Of a stretch of 60,397 nucleotides of DNA, positions 42,913 to 51,517 are shown in pieces (position 1 is the stretch's first letter; every line of letters begins with the position of its first letter). The translations under genes and the position numbers were made by a program. Source of the DNA: Streptomyces canus 299MFChir4.1 (GTDB lineage Bacteria > Actinomycetota > Actinomycetes > Streptomycetales > Streptomycetaceae); the NCBI RefSeq assembly GCF_000383615.1, contig NZ_KB911610.1, positions 1 through 60,397 on the forward strand. The letters run 5' to 3'. The notes beneath the pieces are model-generated. The model was not told the DNA's origin. It saw only the letters and a program-made list of their open reading frames with translations, and searched no databases.

Positions 42913-44676
42913 TCAGAACGGCTCGGCCGCCGCCACGATCCGCGCCGGCAGATACGGCGATCGCACCCTGATCTCCCAGCCCCGCCGGCGCGCGTGGCAG
43001 CCGAGGGCCAGGATGTCGAGGCTGAGGGCGGCGTCGGGGTCGGAGGGGCGGTCGGCGACCGCGTAGTAGTCGCGGTGGGCGGTGAGCGCGTCCAGGAGAG
43101 CCAGGTTGAAGCTCTCCTCGTCGCCCTCGACGAACTGGGAGAAGAGCACCGCGGGCGGCGGCAGGAACCCCTGGTCGCGGGTCTTCCCGGCGTCCCTCAG
43201 GGCCTGGTCCGTGGCCGGTCCGGGGTCCTCGCCGCGCAGATAGGCGTGCAGGGCCCGCCGGTAGGAGGCCGACACGGAGCGGTCCTGGCCGACCCGCTCC
43301 GGCCCCGCCAGGACCAGCGGCGCCAGATGCTCCCGCCGGCCCGTGATCAGCGCGAGGTGCACCGCCCGGTGCCACGCCCCCGGCCCGGCGTCCTCGTCCC
43401 GGCAGGCGGGGTACGTCACCGTCCTGCCGTCGATCGTGACCGGCACGTCGGTGCCGGGCTCCGCCAGCGTCGTACGGAACAGCGCGGCCCCCAGCTCCGC
43501 GGCCAGCCGCAGGTTCCGCAGCTGGGCGTCGCTCGCGTCGGGCGTGTGCGAGGCCCGGGTGCGGAAGAGGAGTTCCTGATAGGTGACGGCGTAGGCCAGC
43601 TCGAAGGTGGTGAGCGACTTGCCCGGCACCGGGGTGACGGCGTCGCGGGTGTACCGCTCGAACTGCTCCTCGCTGTCCGGGTCCAGGGGGCGCGGCTCCA
43701 GGGCCCGCCCGAACTCGACCACTCCCGCGGCGAGTTCGGCCACCGCGTCCGGGCGGCGGTCCCGGCCGTAGGGCCCCACCCGCGGCGGGGTGGCCCTGAA
43801 CCCGGTGACCAGCGCGTCCGGCAGATAGTCGCTGTCGACGGCCGGCGGCCAGCCCTCGTCGCGGTACGCCAGCGCCGTCAGGGCGATCGGCAGGAGGGGG
43901 AGGAGACTGCCCGGCCGGGCTCCCGGCCCGGGGGTGCCGGTCAGCGGCCTCAGCAGGCGGACGACCGCCTCGCCGAACCCCTCCCGGTCGCCCGCGGTCA
44001 GCGCGCGCAGCGCCTTCAGCCCGATGCCGTACGGCTGGTCGGCGAGCCGCTCACCGGTCTCCTTCTCCAGCGCCCGGACCCGGTCGAGCGCCGCGTCGAG
44101 CGCGGTGAGCTTCTGTTCCCGGGAGGGCGGACGGTCGGCGTCGTCGTCGCCGGTGTCGCCGATGACGTACGCCATGAAGCCGTTGATCAGTTCGGTGTCG
44201 GGGCGTCCGGAGCGGCCCTGCTGGGGCACCTCGCGCGCGAAGTGGAAGGCCTCGCCGTGCCATTGGGCCTTCTCGACGAGGATCGCCAGGCAGAAGGCGT
44301 CCAGCCACTTGGCGGCGGTGACCGGCTCCGGGGTGCCGCCGGGCTCGCGGTCGTACACCAGGCCCCAGTCGGGGTAGGTGAGGAAGACCTCGAAGTGGTC
44401 GCGCGGGAAGTACGCCGCGTACGCCACCGCGCCGGCGGCCGCCTCGGCGGCGTCCTCCAGGACCGCCTTGGCCTCGGGGGAGTGGAGGTCGGGAGTCTCC
44501 ACCGAGAGCGCGCCGAGGTACTCGACGAACTCCTGGGCGATCAGCCACCACTCCCACGCCGTCACCGGGCCGGCCTTGGACATGGAGTGGACCTGCGAAC
44601 CGATCCTGTTCGCGAAGTCCTTCCGCACCGCCGAAACGGCTGCCTCGCCGACCCGATGCCTCTCGATACGCATCAC
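42913..44676 (-). CDS. Imm49-like immunity family protein
   Basis: This is a 587-residue cytoplasmic, mostly helical protein. The N-terminal block ('AGPVTAWEWWLIAQEFVEYL') and the C-terminal block ('ALSLDILALGCHARRRGWEI ... SPYLP') match what I know of the immunity-49 family, which accompanies polymorphic toxins. No toxin gene is next to it, so it would be an orphan immunity protein or one with another role. Starts at 44676 and 44673 are adjacent Met codons. It is monocistronic. Family assignment is from remembered motifs and needs a profile search. Confidence 0.65.
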   Translation of the reverse strand: MMRIERHRVGEAAVSAVRKDFANRIGSQVHSMSKAGPVTAWEWWLIAQEFVEYLGALSVETPDLHSPEAKAVLEDAAEAAAGAVAYAAYFPRDHFEVFLTYPDWGLVYDREPGGTPEPVTAAKWLDAFCLAILVEKAQWHGEAFHFAREVPQQGRSGRPDTELINGFMAYVIGDTGDDDADRPPSREQKLTALDAALDRVRALEKETGERLADQPYGIGLKALRALTAGDREGFGEAVVRLLRPLTGTPGPGARPGSLLPLLPIALTALAYRDEGWPPAVDSDYLPDALVTGFRATPPRVGPYGRDRRPDAVAELAAGVVEFGRALEPRPLDPDSEEQFERYTRDAVTPVPGKSLTTFELAYAVTYQELLFRTRASHTPDASDAQLRNLRLAAELGAALFRTTLAEPGTDVPVTIDGRTVTYPACRDEDAGPGAWHRAVHLALITGRREHLAPLVLAGPERVGQDRSVSASYRRALHAYLRGEDPGPATDQALRDAGKTRDQGFLPPPAVLFSQFVEGDEESFNLALLDALTAHRDYYAVADRPSDPDAALSLDILALGCHARRRGWEIRVRSPYLPARIVAAAEPF

Positions 44677-44753
44677 TTTTCCGCTCCCCCGTCAGTCCTG
44701 TTCGATCCGGACAACCAGCGTAGATCGAGGCACTGACAGAGGAGCCGGGCAGA

Positions 44754-45498
44754 TCAGGCCGTGCTCGGCGTCCAGTCGCCCAGCCAGTACGCGATCTCCT
44801 GGCCGGTGGCCTGGGCGTCGGTCAGCTGCGGCCGGTCGGAGGAGGCCGCACCCGAGCCCGCGCCGGTGTTCTTGTACTCCGCGAACCGGTCGTCCTTCCA
44901 GGAGAAGCCGCTCATGTCGGTCCACGGCGTGGACTTGATCGCGGCGCTCAACGACGTGTCGCGGACGGTGGTCTGCGGGTCGAGGGTCGTGTCGCCGCCG
45001 GCGTGCCAGGGGCGGCCCAGGTAGAAGCTCGCGGAGGAGACGTCCCCGTTGACCGTCGAGTCGGCGATGAGGATGCCCTTGCGGTTCGCGGCGGTGCTGG
45101 GCGCGGTGACGTAGCCGGCCGAGGTGCCGTTCCAGCGCTTCTTCAGCGTGATGACGGACTTGTCGATCACGGCGGTGGCCCGGCCGAAGATGAAGTCGAC
45201 GTTGCCGACGACATAGGAGTTCCTCATGTAGACCTCCAGGTCCGCGAGCGTCCTCGCGGTGACGAGCTGACCGTCCCGGCCGCCGTAGGTGCCGTTCTGG
45301 CCCAGCGCGTCGACGGAGGCGAAGCCGTCCGCGGTGGCGGTGGCCCAGGCGGGTGAGGCGGGGGCGGCGGTGGTGGCGGCGGAGGTCCTGGGGCTGGGTG
45401 CCTGGCAGGAAGCCGGGGGCGAGCCCTCCGGCGGCCGTCAGGACGAGCGGAACACCGAGGGCGAGTGCGGTGGTTCGGCGTCGGCGATGCTGGGCCAT
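44754..45498 (-). pseudogene. Pectate lyase / pectinesterase chimeric pseudogene
   Basis: A signal peptide (MAQHRRRRTTALALGVPLVL...) is in one frame. After a frameshift near 45390 the sequence reads the N-terminus of a PL1 pectate lyase (DGFASVDALGQNGTYGGRDG ... RTLADLE). It then joins, around 45235, the C-terminal third of a CE8 pectinesterase (MRNSYVVGNVDFIFGRATAV ... FYLGRPWHAGG). The lyase catalytic core and the first two-thirds of the esterase are absent. The simplest history is a deletion fusing two adjacent pectinolytic genes, plus a frameshift. GNVDF and LGRPW retain esterase active-site residues, but the enzyme cannot be complete. Confidence 0.78.
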
Positions 45499-45510
45499 GG
45501 GGGGAATCCG

Positions 45511-45559
45511 TTCCGTGCGGGGGCAGGGACACCAGAGCAGTCGCCGCCCCCGCACGGAA
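45511..45559 (-). terminator. Terminator after secreted protein gene
   Basis: A perfect 14-bp stem (TTCCGTGCGGGGGC / GCCCCCGCACGGAA) with a 21-nt loop lies 20 nt past the stop of the upstream minus-strand gene and just before the pectinase pseudogene. Confidence 0.75.
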
Positions 45560-45578
45560 GGTTGCCGCCTGAATTCGC

Positions 45579-46436
45579 CTACTTGGCGCAGGACTTCGGG
45601 TCGAGGTTCTCCTGCCACTTGTCCTCACGGCCGTCCGGCTGACCGTTCGGCAGGAGCTTGTCGGAGATGCCGTCGATGTAGTAGCCGTACGAGTAGATCG
45701 TCTTCCAGCTCGCGTCCCGGCCACGCCAGGTGTGCGCGGTGACGTCCCCGTCGCCCTTGTTCCACTGGTAGTCCTCGACGTAGAACACCGGGTTCACGCG
45801 GACCACCCGCTGGTACGGCGTCCAGGTGGTCGCGACCTGGGTGCAGGGCGGTATGGACTTCTCGCTGCGCCGCTCGAAGGACGAGGTCTTCTCCCAGCCC
45901 CACTCGTAGCCGGCGCTGCCGCCCAGGGTGCCCGAGAAGATGCTCTTCGCCAGGGAGAGGCTGATGCTGGCGCCGACGCTCTTCTTGGCGAAGGTCTTGG
46001 TGCTGTACCCGCTGACGAAGGTCACCTTGTCCTCGGTCGTGCCGTGGTTGCCGGTCCACTCCGAGGTGCGGACGGGCTCGCCCTTCACGGACCAGGTCGA
46101 GGCCTGCGCGTACCCGCACCAGCCGCGGAACAGCTCCCACGGCCCGGCGGGCACCCACAGCCCGACGACGCCCCGCAGGTACTCGTCCCGCGTCTTGAAC
46201 TCGCCGGTGTCGACGTTGAGCGCGCCGTAGACGCCGGTGAGGCTGGATTCCTGGCCGCACAGCCGGTCCAGCATGACGTCGGTGTTCCCGGGGTCCACGC
46301 CCCGGACGTTCTGGGCCCCGCCGGGACCGGCGGCCTGCGCGGCCCCGGCGCCGGCCAGCAGGCCGGTGACGGCGAGGGCCGCGGACGCGGCGGCGAGGAG
46401 GCTCTTCTTCAGAGTCGATGTACGAAACGAACGCAT
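45579..46436 (-). CDS. Secreted protein with aerolysin-like features
   Basis: This is a 285-residue exported protein with a Sec signal (KKSLLAAASAALAVTGLLAG..., cleavage near AQA-AG) and four mature Cys (about 60, 107, 199, 283). A central stretch alternates Ser/Thr with hydrophobics (VGASISLSLAKSIFSGTLGG). It is followed by 'SSFERRSEKSIPPCTQVATT', which resembles the transmembrane-hairpin plus 'PPGT-v' segment of aerolysin/ETX-MTX2 beta-pore proteins. I cannot prove that family. The N-terminal part (LCGQESSLTGVYGALNVDTG) could be a binding domain. It is monocistronic, with a terminator. Confidence 0.75.
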   Translation of the reverse strand: MRSFRTSTLKKSLLAAASAALAVTGLLAGAGAAQAAGPGGAQNVRGVDPGNTDVMLDRLCGQESSLTGVYGALNVDTGEFKTRDEYLRGVVGLWVPAGPWELFRGWCGYAQASTWSVKGEPVRTSEWTGNHGTTEDKVTFVSGYSTKTFAKKSVGASISLSLAKSIFSGTLGGSAGYEWGWEKTSSFERRSEKSIPPCTQVATTWTPYQRVVRVNPVFYVEDYQWNKGDGDVTAHTWRGRDASWKTIYSYGYYIDGISDKLLPNGQPDGREDKWQENLDPKSCAK

Positions 46437-46569
46437 GGGGGGTTCTTCACTCCTGAGTGCTCAGGACAGATGCGTGGGGCACCTGTTCGACGACTCAGGA
46501 AGCTGGCAGAGAACCCGCGAGTAGGGTCGAGAACGCGTGAGTGTTGACAGGACATCGACAGCTTTGCGG

Positions 46570-48018
46570 TCACTGCGCGACGGCGGGACCCTCCGGTGGC
46601 GGAGTCGGCGCCCCCGGCAGTCGTACGGTCGCGATGGTGCCGCCGCCCTCGGCGCGACCGAGGGTGACCTCGCCGCCGGACTGCTGGACCGTGCGGGCCA
46701 CGATGGACAGGCCGAGGCCGGAACCGGGCAGGGCGCGGGCGCTGGGGGAGCGCCAGAAGCGGTCGAAGACGTACGGGAGTTCCTCGGCGGGGATGCCGGG
46801 GCCGTGGTCCCGGACGGTCAGCACGCCGTCGCTGAGCCGCACCTCGACGGTGCCGGCCCCGGGGCTGAACTTCACCGCGTTGTCGAGGACGTTGACCACC
46901 GCGCGCTCCAGAGCGGCCGGTTCCGCGCGGGTGTACCAGGGCTCCAGCGAGGCGTTGATGGTCAGCTCGGGTCCGCGCAGCCGTGCCCGGCGCAGGGCCG
47001 CCTCGACGGTGTCCTCCAGCGAGACGACCTGCACCCGTTCGCCGCGCTGGCCCTCCGAGCGGGACAGCTCCTGCAAGTCTCCTATCAGGGCGGCCAGTTC
47101 GGTCATCTGTGCCTTCACCGAGGCGAGCAGTGCCTTGCGGTCGGCCTCGGGGAGGGGGCGGCCGGTCTCCTCGCTGCGGGTGAGGAGTTCGATGTTGGTG
47201 CGCAGGGAGGTGAGCGGGGTGCGCAGCTCGTGCCCCGCGTCGGCGATGAGCTGCTGCTGGAGGTCGCGGGAGCTGGCGAGGGAGCTCGTCATCGAGTTGA
47301 AGGACCGGGACAGCCGGGCGACCTCGTCCTCGGCGTCCTCCTCGACGGGGATGCGGATGCCGAGGTCCTCCGTCCGGGCCACGTGCTCGACGGCCTCGGT
47401 GAGCTTGTCGACGGGCCGGAGACCGGCCCGGGCCACGAAGAGACCCGCGGCCCCGGCACCGAGGACTCCGATGCCGGAGACGAGGAGGAGGATGAGGGCG
47501 AGGTCGTTGAGGGTGTCCTGGGTGCTCTTGAGGGAGACGGCCACGACGAGGCCCACGTTGGGTCCGGCTTCGCCGGTGGATGTGCGGGTAGGGCCCAGCG
47601 GCCGGGTCAGGATGCGGACATCGGTTCCGTCGCCGGTGCTCCCGTTCCGATAGTAGATCTTGCCGGTGTCCCCGTGCTTGATCTCGTCCTTGTCGGCCTG
47701 GGTCACCTTCACCGCTGCCACGGAGTCCTGGAGGATGCAGACGGTCCCGTTCTCTTGGACCAGCTGGGAGTAGTTGCGGAAGACCCCGCTGCCATACGGA
47801 GTCTCGGTGCAGTTGTTGAGGGCGTCCTGGAGCTGGCCCGGCATTCTCATCGAAGCCTTGGTGAGGTCGTCGTCGACCTGGTCGTACAACTTCCCCTGCA
47901 CGATGAACCAGCACGTCACCGAAACCGCCGCCACCGCGAACGCCACCGCCGCCGCCACCAGCAGCGCCAGCCGGGACCGGATCGGAAGGGAGCGGTACCG
48001 CCGTACGAGCCTCTTCAC
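46570..48018 (-). CDS. Sensor histidine kinase (CssS-like)
   Basis: This is a 482-residue membrane kinase. Two helices (~18-40 and ~175-195) enclose a ~130-residue extracytoplasmic sensor domain with two Cys (NNCTETP, GTVCILQ). A HAMP domain, a HisKA box with phospho-acceptor His263 (AGHELRTPLTSLR), and an ATPase domain with N-box NVLDNAVKF and G-boxes (DHGPGIP, GSGLGLSIV) follow. It overlaps its response regulator by ATGA. The S. lividans pair in this context is reported as a secretion-stress system controlling HtrA proteases; one such gene lies just upstream here. Confidence 0.93.
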   Translation of the reverse strand: MKRLVRRYRSLPIRSRLALLVAAAVAFAVAAVSVTCWFIVQGKLYDQVDDDLTKASMRMPGQLQDALNNCTETPYGSGVFRNYSQLVQENGTVCILQDSVAAVKVTQADKDEIKHGDTGKIYYRNGSTGDGTDVRILTRPLGPTRTSTGEAGPNVGLVVAVSLKSTQDTLNDLALILLLVSGIGVLGAGAAGLFVARAGLRPVDKLTEAVEHVARTEDLGIRIPVEEDAEDEVARLSRSFNSMTSSLASSRDLQQQLIADAGHELRTPLTSLRTNIELLTRSEETGRPLPEADRKALLASVKAQMTELAALIGDLQELSRSEGQRGERVQVVSLEDTVEAALRRARLRGPELTINASLEPWYTRAEPAALERAVVNVLDNAVKFSPGAGTVEVRLSDGVLTVRDHGPGIPAEELPYVFDRFWRSPSARALPGSGLGLSIVARTVQQSGGEVTLGRAEGGGTIATVRLPGAPTPPPEGPAVAQ

Positions 48019-48749
48019 TCCGCGCCACCCTGCCGCAGCACGTACCCCACGCCCCGCACCGTGTGCACGAGCCGCGGCTCACCGCCCGCCTCCGTCTTGC
48101 GGCGCAGGTACATGACGTAGACGTCCAGGGAGTTGGAGGAGGGCTCGAAGTCGAAGCCCCACACCGCCTTCAGGATCTGCTCACGCGTCAGCACCTGGCG
48201 CGGGTGGGCCATGAACATCTCCAGCAGGGTGAACTCCGTCCGGGTCAGCTCCACCGGCCGCCCCGCCCGGGTGACCTCACGCGTCGCGAGGTCCATGCGC
48301 AGATCGGCGAAGGTGAGCGCCTCGTCGTCGACGGCCGCCGCCCCGGCCGCCGCCGCGTAGGAGCTGCGCCGCAGCAGCGCACGGACCCGGGCGAACAGCT
48401 CGTCCAGCTCGAACGGCTTGACCAGGTAGTCGTCGGCGCCCGCGTCGAGCCCGGTGACGCGGTCGCCGACCGTGTCGCGGGCCGTCAGCATCAGGATGGG
48501 GGTGGTGTCGCCCGCGCCGCGGATGCGCCGGGCGGCCGTGAGCCCGTCCATGCGGGGCATCTGGATGTCGAGGACGACCAGGTCGGGCCGGTACGCGGTC
48601 GCCTTGTCGAGGGCGTCGGCTCCGTCCACGGCGACCTCAGTGTCGTAGCCCTCGAAGGCGAGGCTGCGCTGGAGTGCTTCGCGCACCGCCGGCTCGTCGT
48701 CGACGATCAGGATGCGCTGGGGGTCACGGTCGCCTTCGGCGGGGCTCAT
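48015..48749 (-). CDS. Response regulator, OmpR family (CssR-like)
   Basis: This 244-residue regulator has a receiver domain with acidic pair DDE (residues 17-19), phospho-acceptor Asp61 (VVLDIQMP) and Lys in 'DDYLVKPFEL'. A winged-helix domain ends with 'VDVYVMYLRRKTE'-like recognition helix (read SLDVYVMYLRRKTE). It should be phosphorylated by the overlapping kinase and activate the HtrA gene ~300 nt upstream, as known for the equivalent pair. It is similar in layout to mycobacterial MprA-MprB-PepD. Confidence 0.94.
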   Translation of the reverse strand: MSPAEGDRDPQRILIVDDEPAVREALQRSLAFEGYDTEVAVDGADALDKATAYRPDLVVLDIQMPRMDGLTAARRIRGAGDTTPILMLTARDTVGDRVTGLDAGADDYLVKPFELDELFARVRALLRRSSYAAAAGAAAVDDEALTFADLRMDLATREVTRAGRPVELTRTEFTLLEMFMAHPRQVLTREQILKAVWGFDFEPSSNSLDVYVMYLRRKTEAGGEPRLVHTVRGVGYVLRQGGAE

Positions 48750-48856
48750 GGCTGGGGTTTCCTCGGGTGCGGTCGGAGAACGGGGACTGAAGGGAGTGAG
48801 CGCTTTCAGCCTCGCACGGTTCCCCGCCGGCGCTGAAGGACGTGCTGTGCGGGGGG

Positions 48857-49036
48857 TCAGCCGCGTACGGTACGGCGGCGGCTGCGGGCGGCGGTCGCCC
48901 CGCGGCGGGCCACCGCCGGGGACGCCACCTCGGGCGCCCGGGGTGCCGGGGCGTGCAGTGCGTACGCCACGTCGAGGGCCAGGGCGATTCCGGCCGGGTC
49001 GGTGCCGGCCACCGTGTGCGAAACCTGCTTGATCAC
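48857..49036 (-). CDS. Small basic protein, 59 aa
   Basis: This is a short gene between htrA and the response regulator. GTG 49036 has GAGGAG 6 nt upstream. The product starts MIKQVSHTVAGTDPAGIALA, has a mildly hydrophobic helix (GIALALDVAYALHAP) and ends in an Arg-rich tail (RSRRRTVRG). Third codon positions are nearly all G/C. It follows the htrA stop by 27 nt, so it is probably cotranscribed with htrA. I know of no function; the charged tail could bind nucleic acid or membrane lipid. Confidence 0.6.
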   Translation of the reverse strand: MIKQVSHTVAGTDPAGIALALDVAYALHAPAPRAPEVASPAVARRGATAARSRRRTVRG

Positions 49037-49063
49037 GACGTACTCCTCGCGAGGGTCAGGGGG

Positions 49064-50245
49064 TCAGCTGTCGGTGCCGCCGGCCCGCAGCGTGGTCAGG
49101 TCGGACTTGACGGTGTTGATCGGGATGGAGAAACCGAGACCCGCGCTTCCGGCCGTGGACGAGTCCGAACTGGCCGAGTACATCGCCGAGTTGATGCCGA
49201 TGATGTTGCCGTTCATGTCGATCAGCGCGCCGCCGGAATTGCCCGGGTTCAAGGACGCGTCGGTCTGGATCGCCTTGTACGTCGTCGTCGAGGAGCCGGT
49301 GTCGCCGTTGAACTGCTGCCCGCCGAACTCGAACGGCCACTGGCCGCTGCCGCCGCCCTGCCCCTGGCTCTGGCCCTCGTCCGTGGAGACGGTGACGTCC
49401 CGGTTGAGGGCGGAGACGATGCCGCTGGTCACGGTGCCGGTCAGGCCCTCGGGGGAGCCGATCGCCACGACCTGGTCGCCGACCTGGACGCCGGCGGAGT
49501 TGCCGAGGATGGCCGGGCTCAGGCCGGAGGCGTTCTCCAGCTTGATGAGGGCGAGGTCCTTCTTGCTGTCGGTGCCGACGACCTTCGCGGTGTAGGACTT
49601 GCCGTCGCTGGTGCTCACCTTGATGGTGGAGGCGCCGGAGACGACGTGGTTGTTGGTGATGATCTCGCCGCCGCTGGTGATGATCACACCGGAGCCGGTG
49701 GACTCCCCCGCGTTCGAGGTGGCGTTGATCTCGACGATGCTCCGGCTGACCGCCTTGGCGACCCCGGCGACCGTGCCCTTGGCGGAGGACGGCACCACGT
49801 TGGTGCTGGTGCTGCTGGAGGCGACGGTGTCGTTGCCGGTCAGCTCCTGGATGCCGTAGGCGGTGCCGCCTCCTATCGCCGCGGCGACGATCGCGACGGC
49901 GGCGAGGAGGGCGAGGGGGCCGCGGGTGCGCCTCTTCGGAGCGGGGGCGGGTGCGCCGGGCTCCGCGGGGGCCGCGGTGAGGAGAGCGGTTCCGCCGCCA
50001 TCGCCGTCGCCGCCGTGGGAGCCGGCGCCCCCGGAGGCGAAGGCGGCGGGCTGCGCCTGGGGCTGCTGGTGTCCCGGCCACACGGTGGTCGGCTCGACGA
50101 CCGGCTGCGGGGGCGTCGTGGGCGGCTGGGCCGGCGGGGGCGGCCACTCGGGGTTCACGGGCGACGAAGCGTGCTGCTGCTGGGCGCCCTGGTGGGGGTT
50201 CTCGTACTGCTCGTACTCGCCGTCGCGGCGGAAGCTCTCGGTCAT
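49064..50245 (-). CDS. HtrA/DegP-like membrane serine protease
   Basis: This 393-residue protease should degrade misfolded exported proteins. A ~105-residue cytoplasmic Pro/Gln-rich region and one membrane helix (GPLALLAAVAIVAAAIGGGT) precede the protease domain. The catalytic triad is His200 (TNNHVV), Asp230 (KKDLAL) and Ser337 (NPGNSGG). The chain ends just after the protease fold ('FSIPINTVKSDLTTLRAGG'), so the usual C-terminal PDZ domain is absent. It is upstream of the secretion-stress two-component genes. A short inverted repeat lies at the translation start. Confidence 0.92.
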   Translation of the reverse strand: MTESFRRDGEYEQYENPHQGAQQQHASSPVNPEWPPPPAQPPTTPPQPVVEPTTVWPGHQQPQAQPAAFASGGAGSHGGDGDGGGTALLTAAPAEPGAPAPAPKRRTRGPLALLAAVAIVAAAIGGGTAYGIQELTGNDTVASSSTSTNVVPSSAKGTVAGVAKAVSRSIVEINATSNAGESTGSGVIITSGGEIITNNHVVSGASTIKVSTSDGKSYTAKVVGTDSKKDLALIKLENASGLSPAILGNSAGVQVGDQVVAIGSPEGLTGTVTSGIVSALNRDVTVSTDEGQSQGQGGGSGQWPFEFGGQQFNGDTGSSTTTYKAIQTDASLNPGNSGGALIDMNGNIIGINSAMYSASSDSSTAGSAGLGFSIPINTVKSDLTTLRAGGTDS

Positions 50246-50260
50246 GACAAAAAGCTTGTC
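50246..50260. promoter_or_regulatory. Inverted repeat at htrA start
   Basis: GACAA-AAAGC-TTGTC lies directly before the htrA ATG, where a ribosome-binding site would be expected. It could be an operator or an mRNA hairpin. No clear Shine-Dalgarno is seen. Confidence 0.35.
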
Positions 50261-50375
50261 CCGCGACCATGAGAGCTTCCTGAGTGCCGGCTGAGAAGCC
50301 CGGCAGAACCTCGTATGCCCGATATAAAGCCGCCGCCGGCCTCCGGCCAGGTGTTCTCAGACGGTCTTCAGAAAC

Positions 50376-51398
50376 TCACTCGCAGCCGCAGGAGCGCCGC
50401 ACGACCAGCTTCGACGGGAACACCTTCAGCCGCTCCCGTCGGGACCCCGCGACCCGGAGCCCGTCGTCGAGCACCAGATCCACCGCGGCCCGGGCCATCG
50501 CCGACCGGTCCGACGCCATGGTCGTCATCGGCGGATCGGCGAGCGCGGCTTCCTTGATGTCGTCGAACCCGATGACCGCCAGTTCCCCCGGCACGTCGAT
50601 GCGCAGCTCGCGCGCGGCCCGCAGCAGGCCGATCGCCTGGTCGTCGGTGGAGCAGAAGACCGCGGGCGGCCGATCGGGCCCGGAAAGCACCCCGAGCGCC
50701 ACCTGGTACGCGTCGTAGCGGTTGTACGGCGCCTCGAAGAGCCGTCCCTCGGTCGGCAGTCCGGCCTCCTCCATGGCCTGGCGCCAGCCCTCGACGTGGT
50801 CGGAGACCGGGTCGCCGACGGAGGGGGTGTCGGCCGTACCGCCCATACAGGCCACGTAGGGGTAGCCATGGCCCAGCAGGTGCTCGACGGCGGTCTTGGC
50901 ACCGGTGAGGTCGTCGAGGACGACGGCCACGTCGTCGATCGCCTCGGGCCGCTCGTGCAGCAGCACGACCCGGGCGTCCCACGCGTCGATCTCGGCGGCG
51001 GCGTTGTCGTTCAGCGCGTGCGAGACCAGGATCAGCCCGGAGACCCGCATCCCGAGGAACGCCCGCAGGTAGTGGACCTCGCGTTCGCCGATGTAGTCGG
51101 AGTTCCCGACGAGCACCATCTTGCCGCGCTCGGACGCGGCCTGTTCGACCGCGTGCGCCATCTCCGCGAAGAACGGCTGGCGCGCGTCCGGCACGATCAG
51201 GCCTATGAGATCGGTGCGCCGGGACGCCATCGCCTGGGCGACCCGGTCGGGCCGGTACCCCAGCTCCTTGATCGCGGCGAGGACACGCTCGCGCGTGGCC
51301 GGGGCGACCGGCCGGGGTCCGTTGTTGATGACATAGCTGACTACGGCGGTGGACGTTCCCGCCAACCGCGCCACGTCATCCCTGGTTACCTTGGCCAC
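50376..51398 (-). CDS. LacI-family transcriptional regulator
   Basis: This is a 340-residue regulator with an N-terminal LacI helix-turn-helix (VTRDDVARLAGTSTAVVSYV), hinge helix region (YRPDRVAQAMASRR) and periplasmic-binding-protein-like sensor domain (DLIGLIVPDARQPFF ... 'VIGFDDIKEAALADPPMTTM'). It usually represses sugar-use genes. No such genes are adjacent, so it may act elsewhere or on itself. The C-terminus has the common 'VVRRSCGC' ending. Confidence 0.93.
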   Translation of the reverse strand: MAKVTRDDVARLAGTSTAVVSYVINNGPRPVAPATRERVLAAIKELGYRPDRVAQAMASRRTDLIGLIVPDARQPFFAEMAHAVEQAASERGKMVLVGNSDYIGEREVHYLRAFLGMRVSGLILVSHALNDNAAAEIDAWDARVVLLHERPEAIDDVAVVLDDLTGAKTAVEHLLGHGYPYVACMGGTADTPSVGDPVSDHVEGWRQAMEEAGLPTEGRLFEAPYNRYDAYQVALGVLSGPDRPPAVFCSTDDQAIGLLRAARELRIDVPGELAVIGFDDIKEAALADPPMTTMASDRSAMARAAVDLVLDDGLRVAGSRRERLKVFPSKLVVRRSCGCE

Positions 51399-51517
51399 GC
51401 GCGGAGTCTACGCGGATAAACCCGCTCTGGGCAGGGCATGAAGGAGGTCCCTGCACTCCCGCCGAGCGGCATACGGGAGTACGTCGGTGCCGAAGCCATG
51501 CCCATGCTCGGGGCCCG

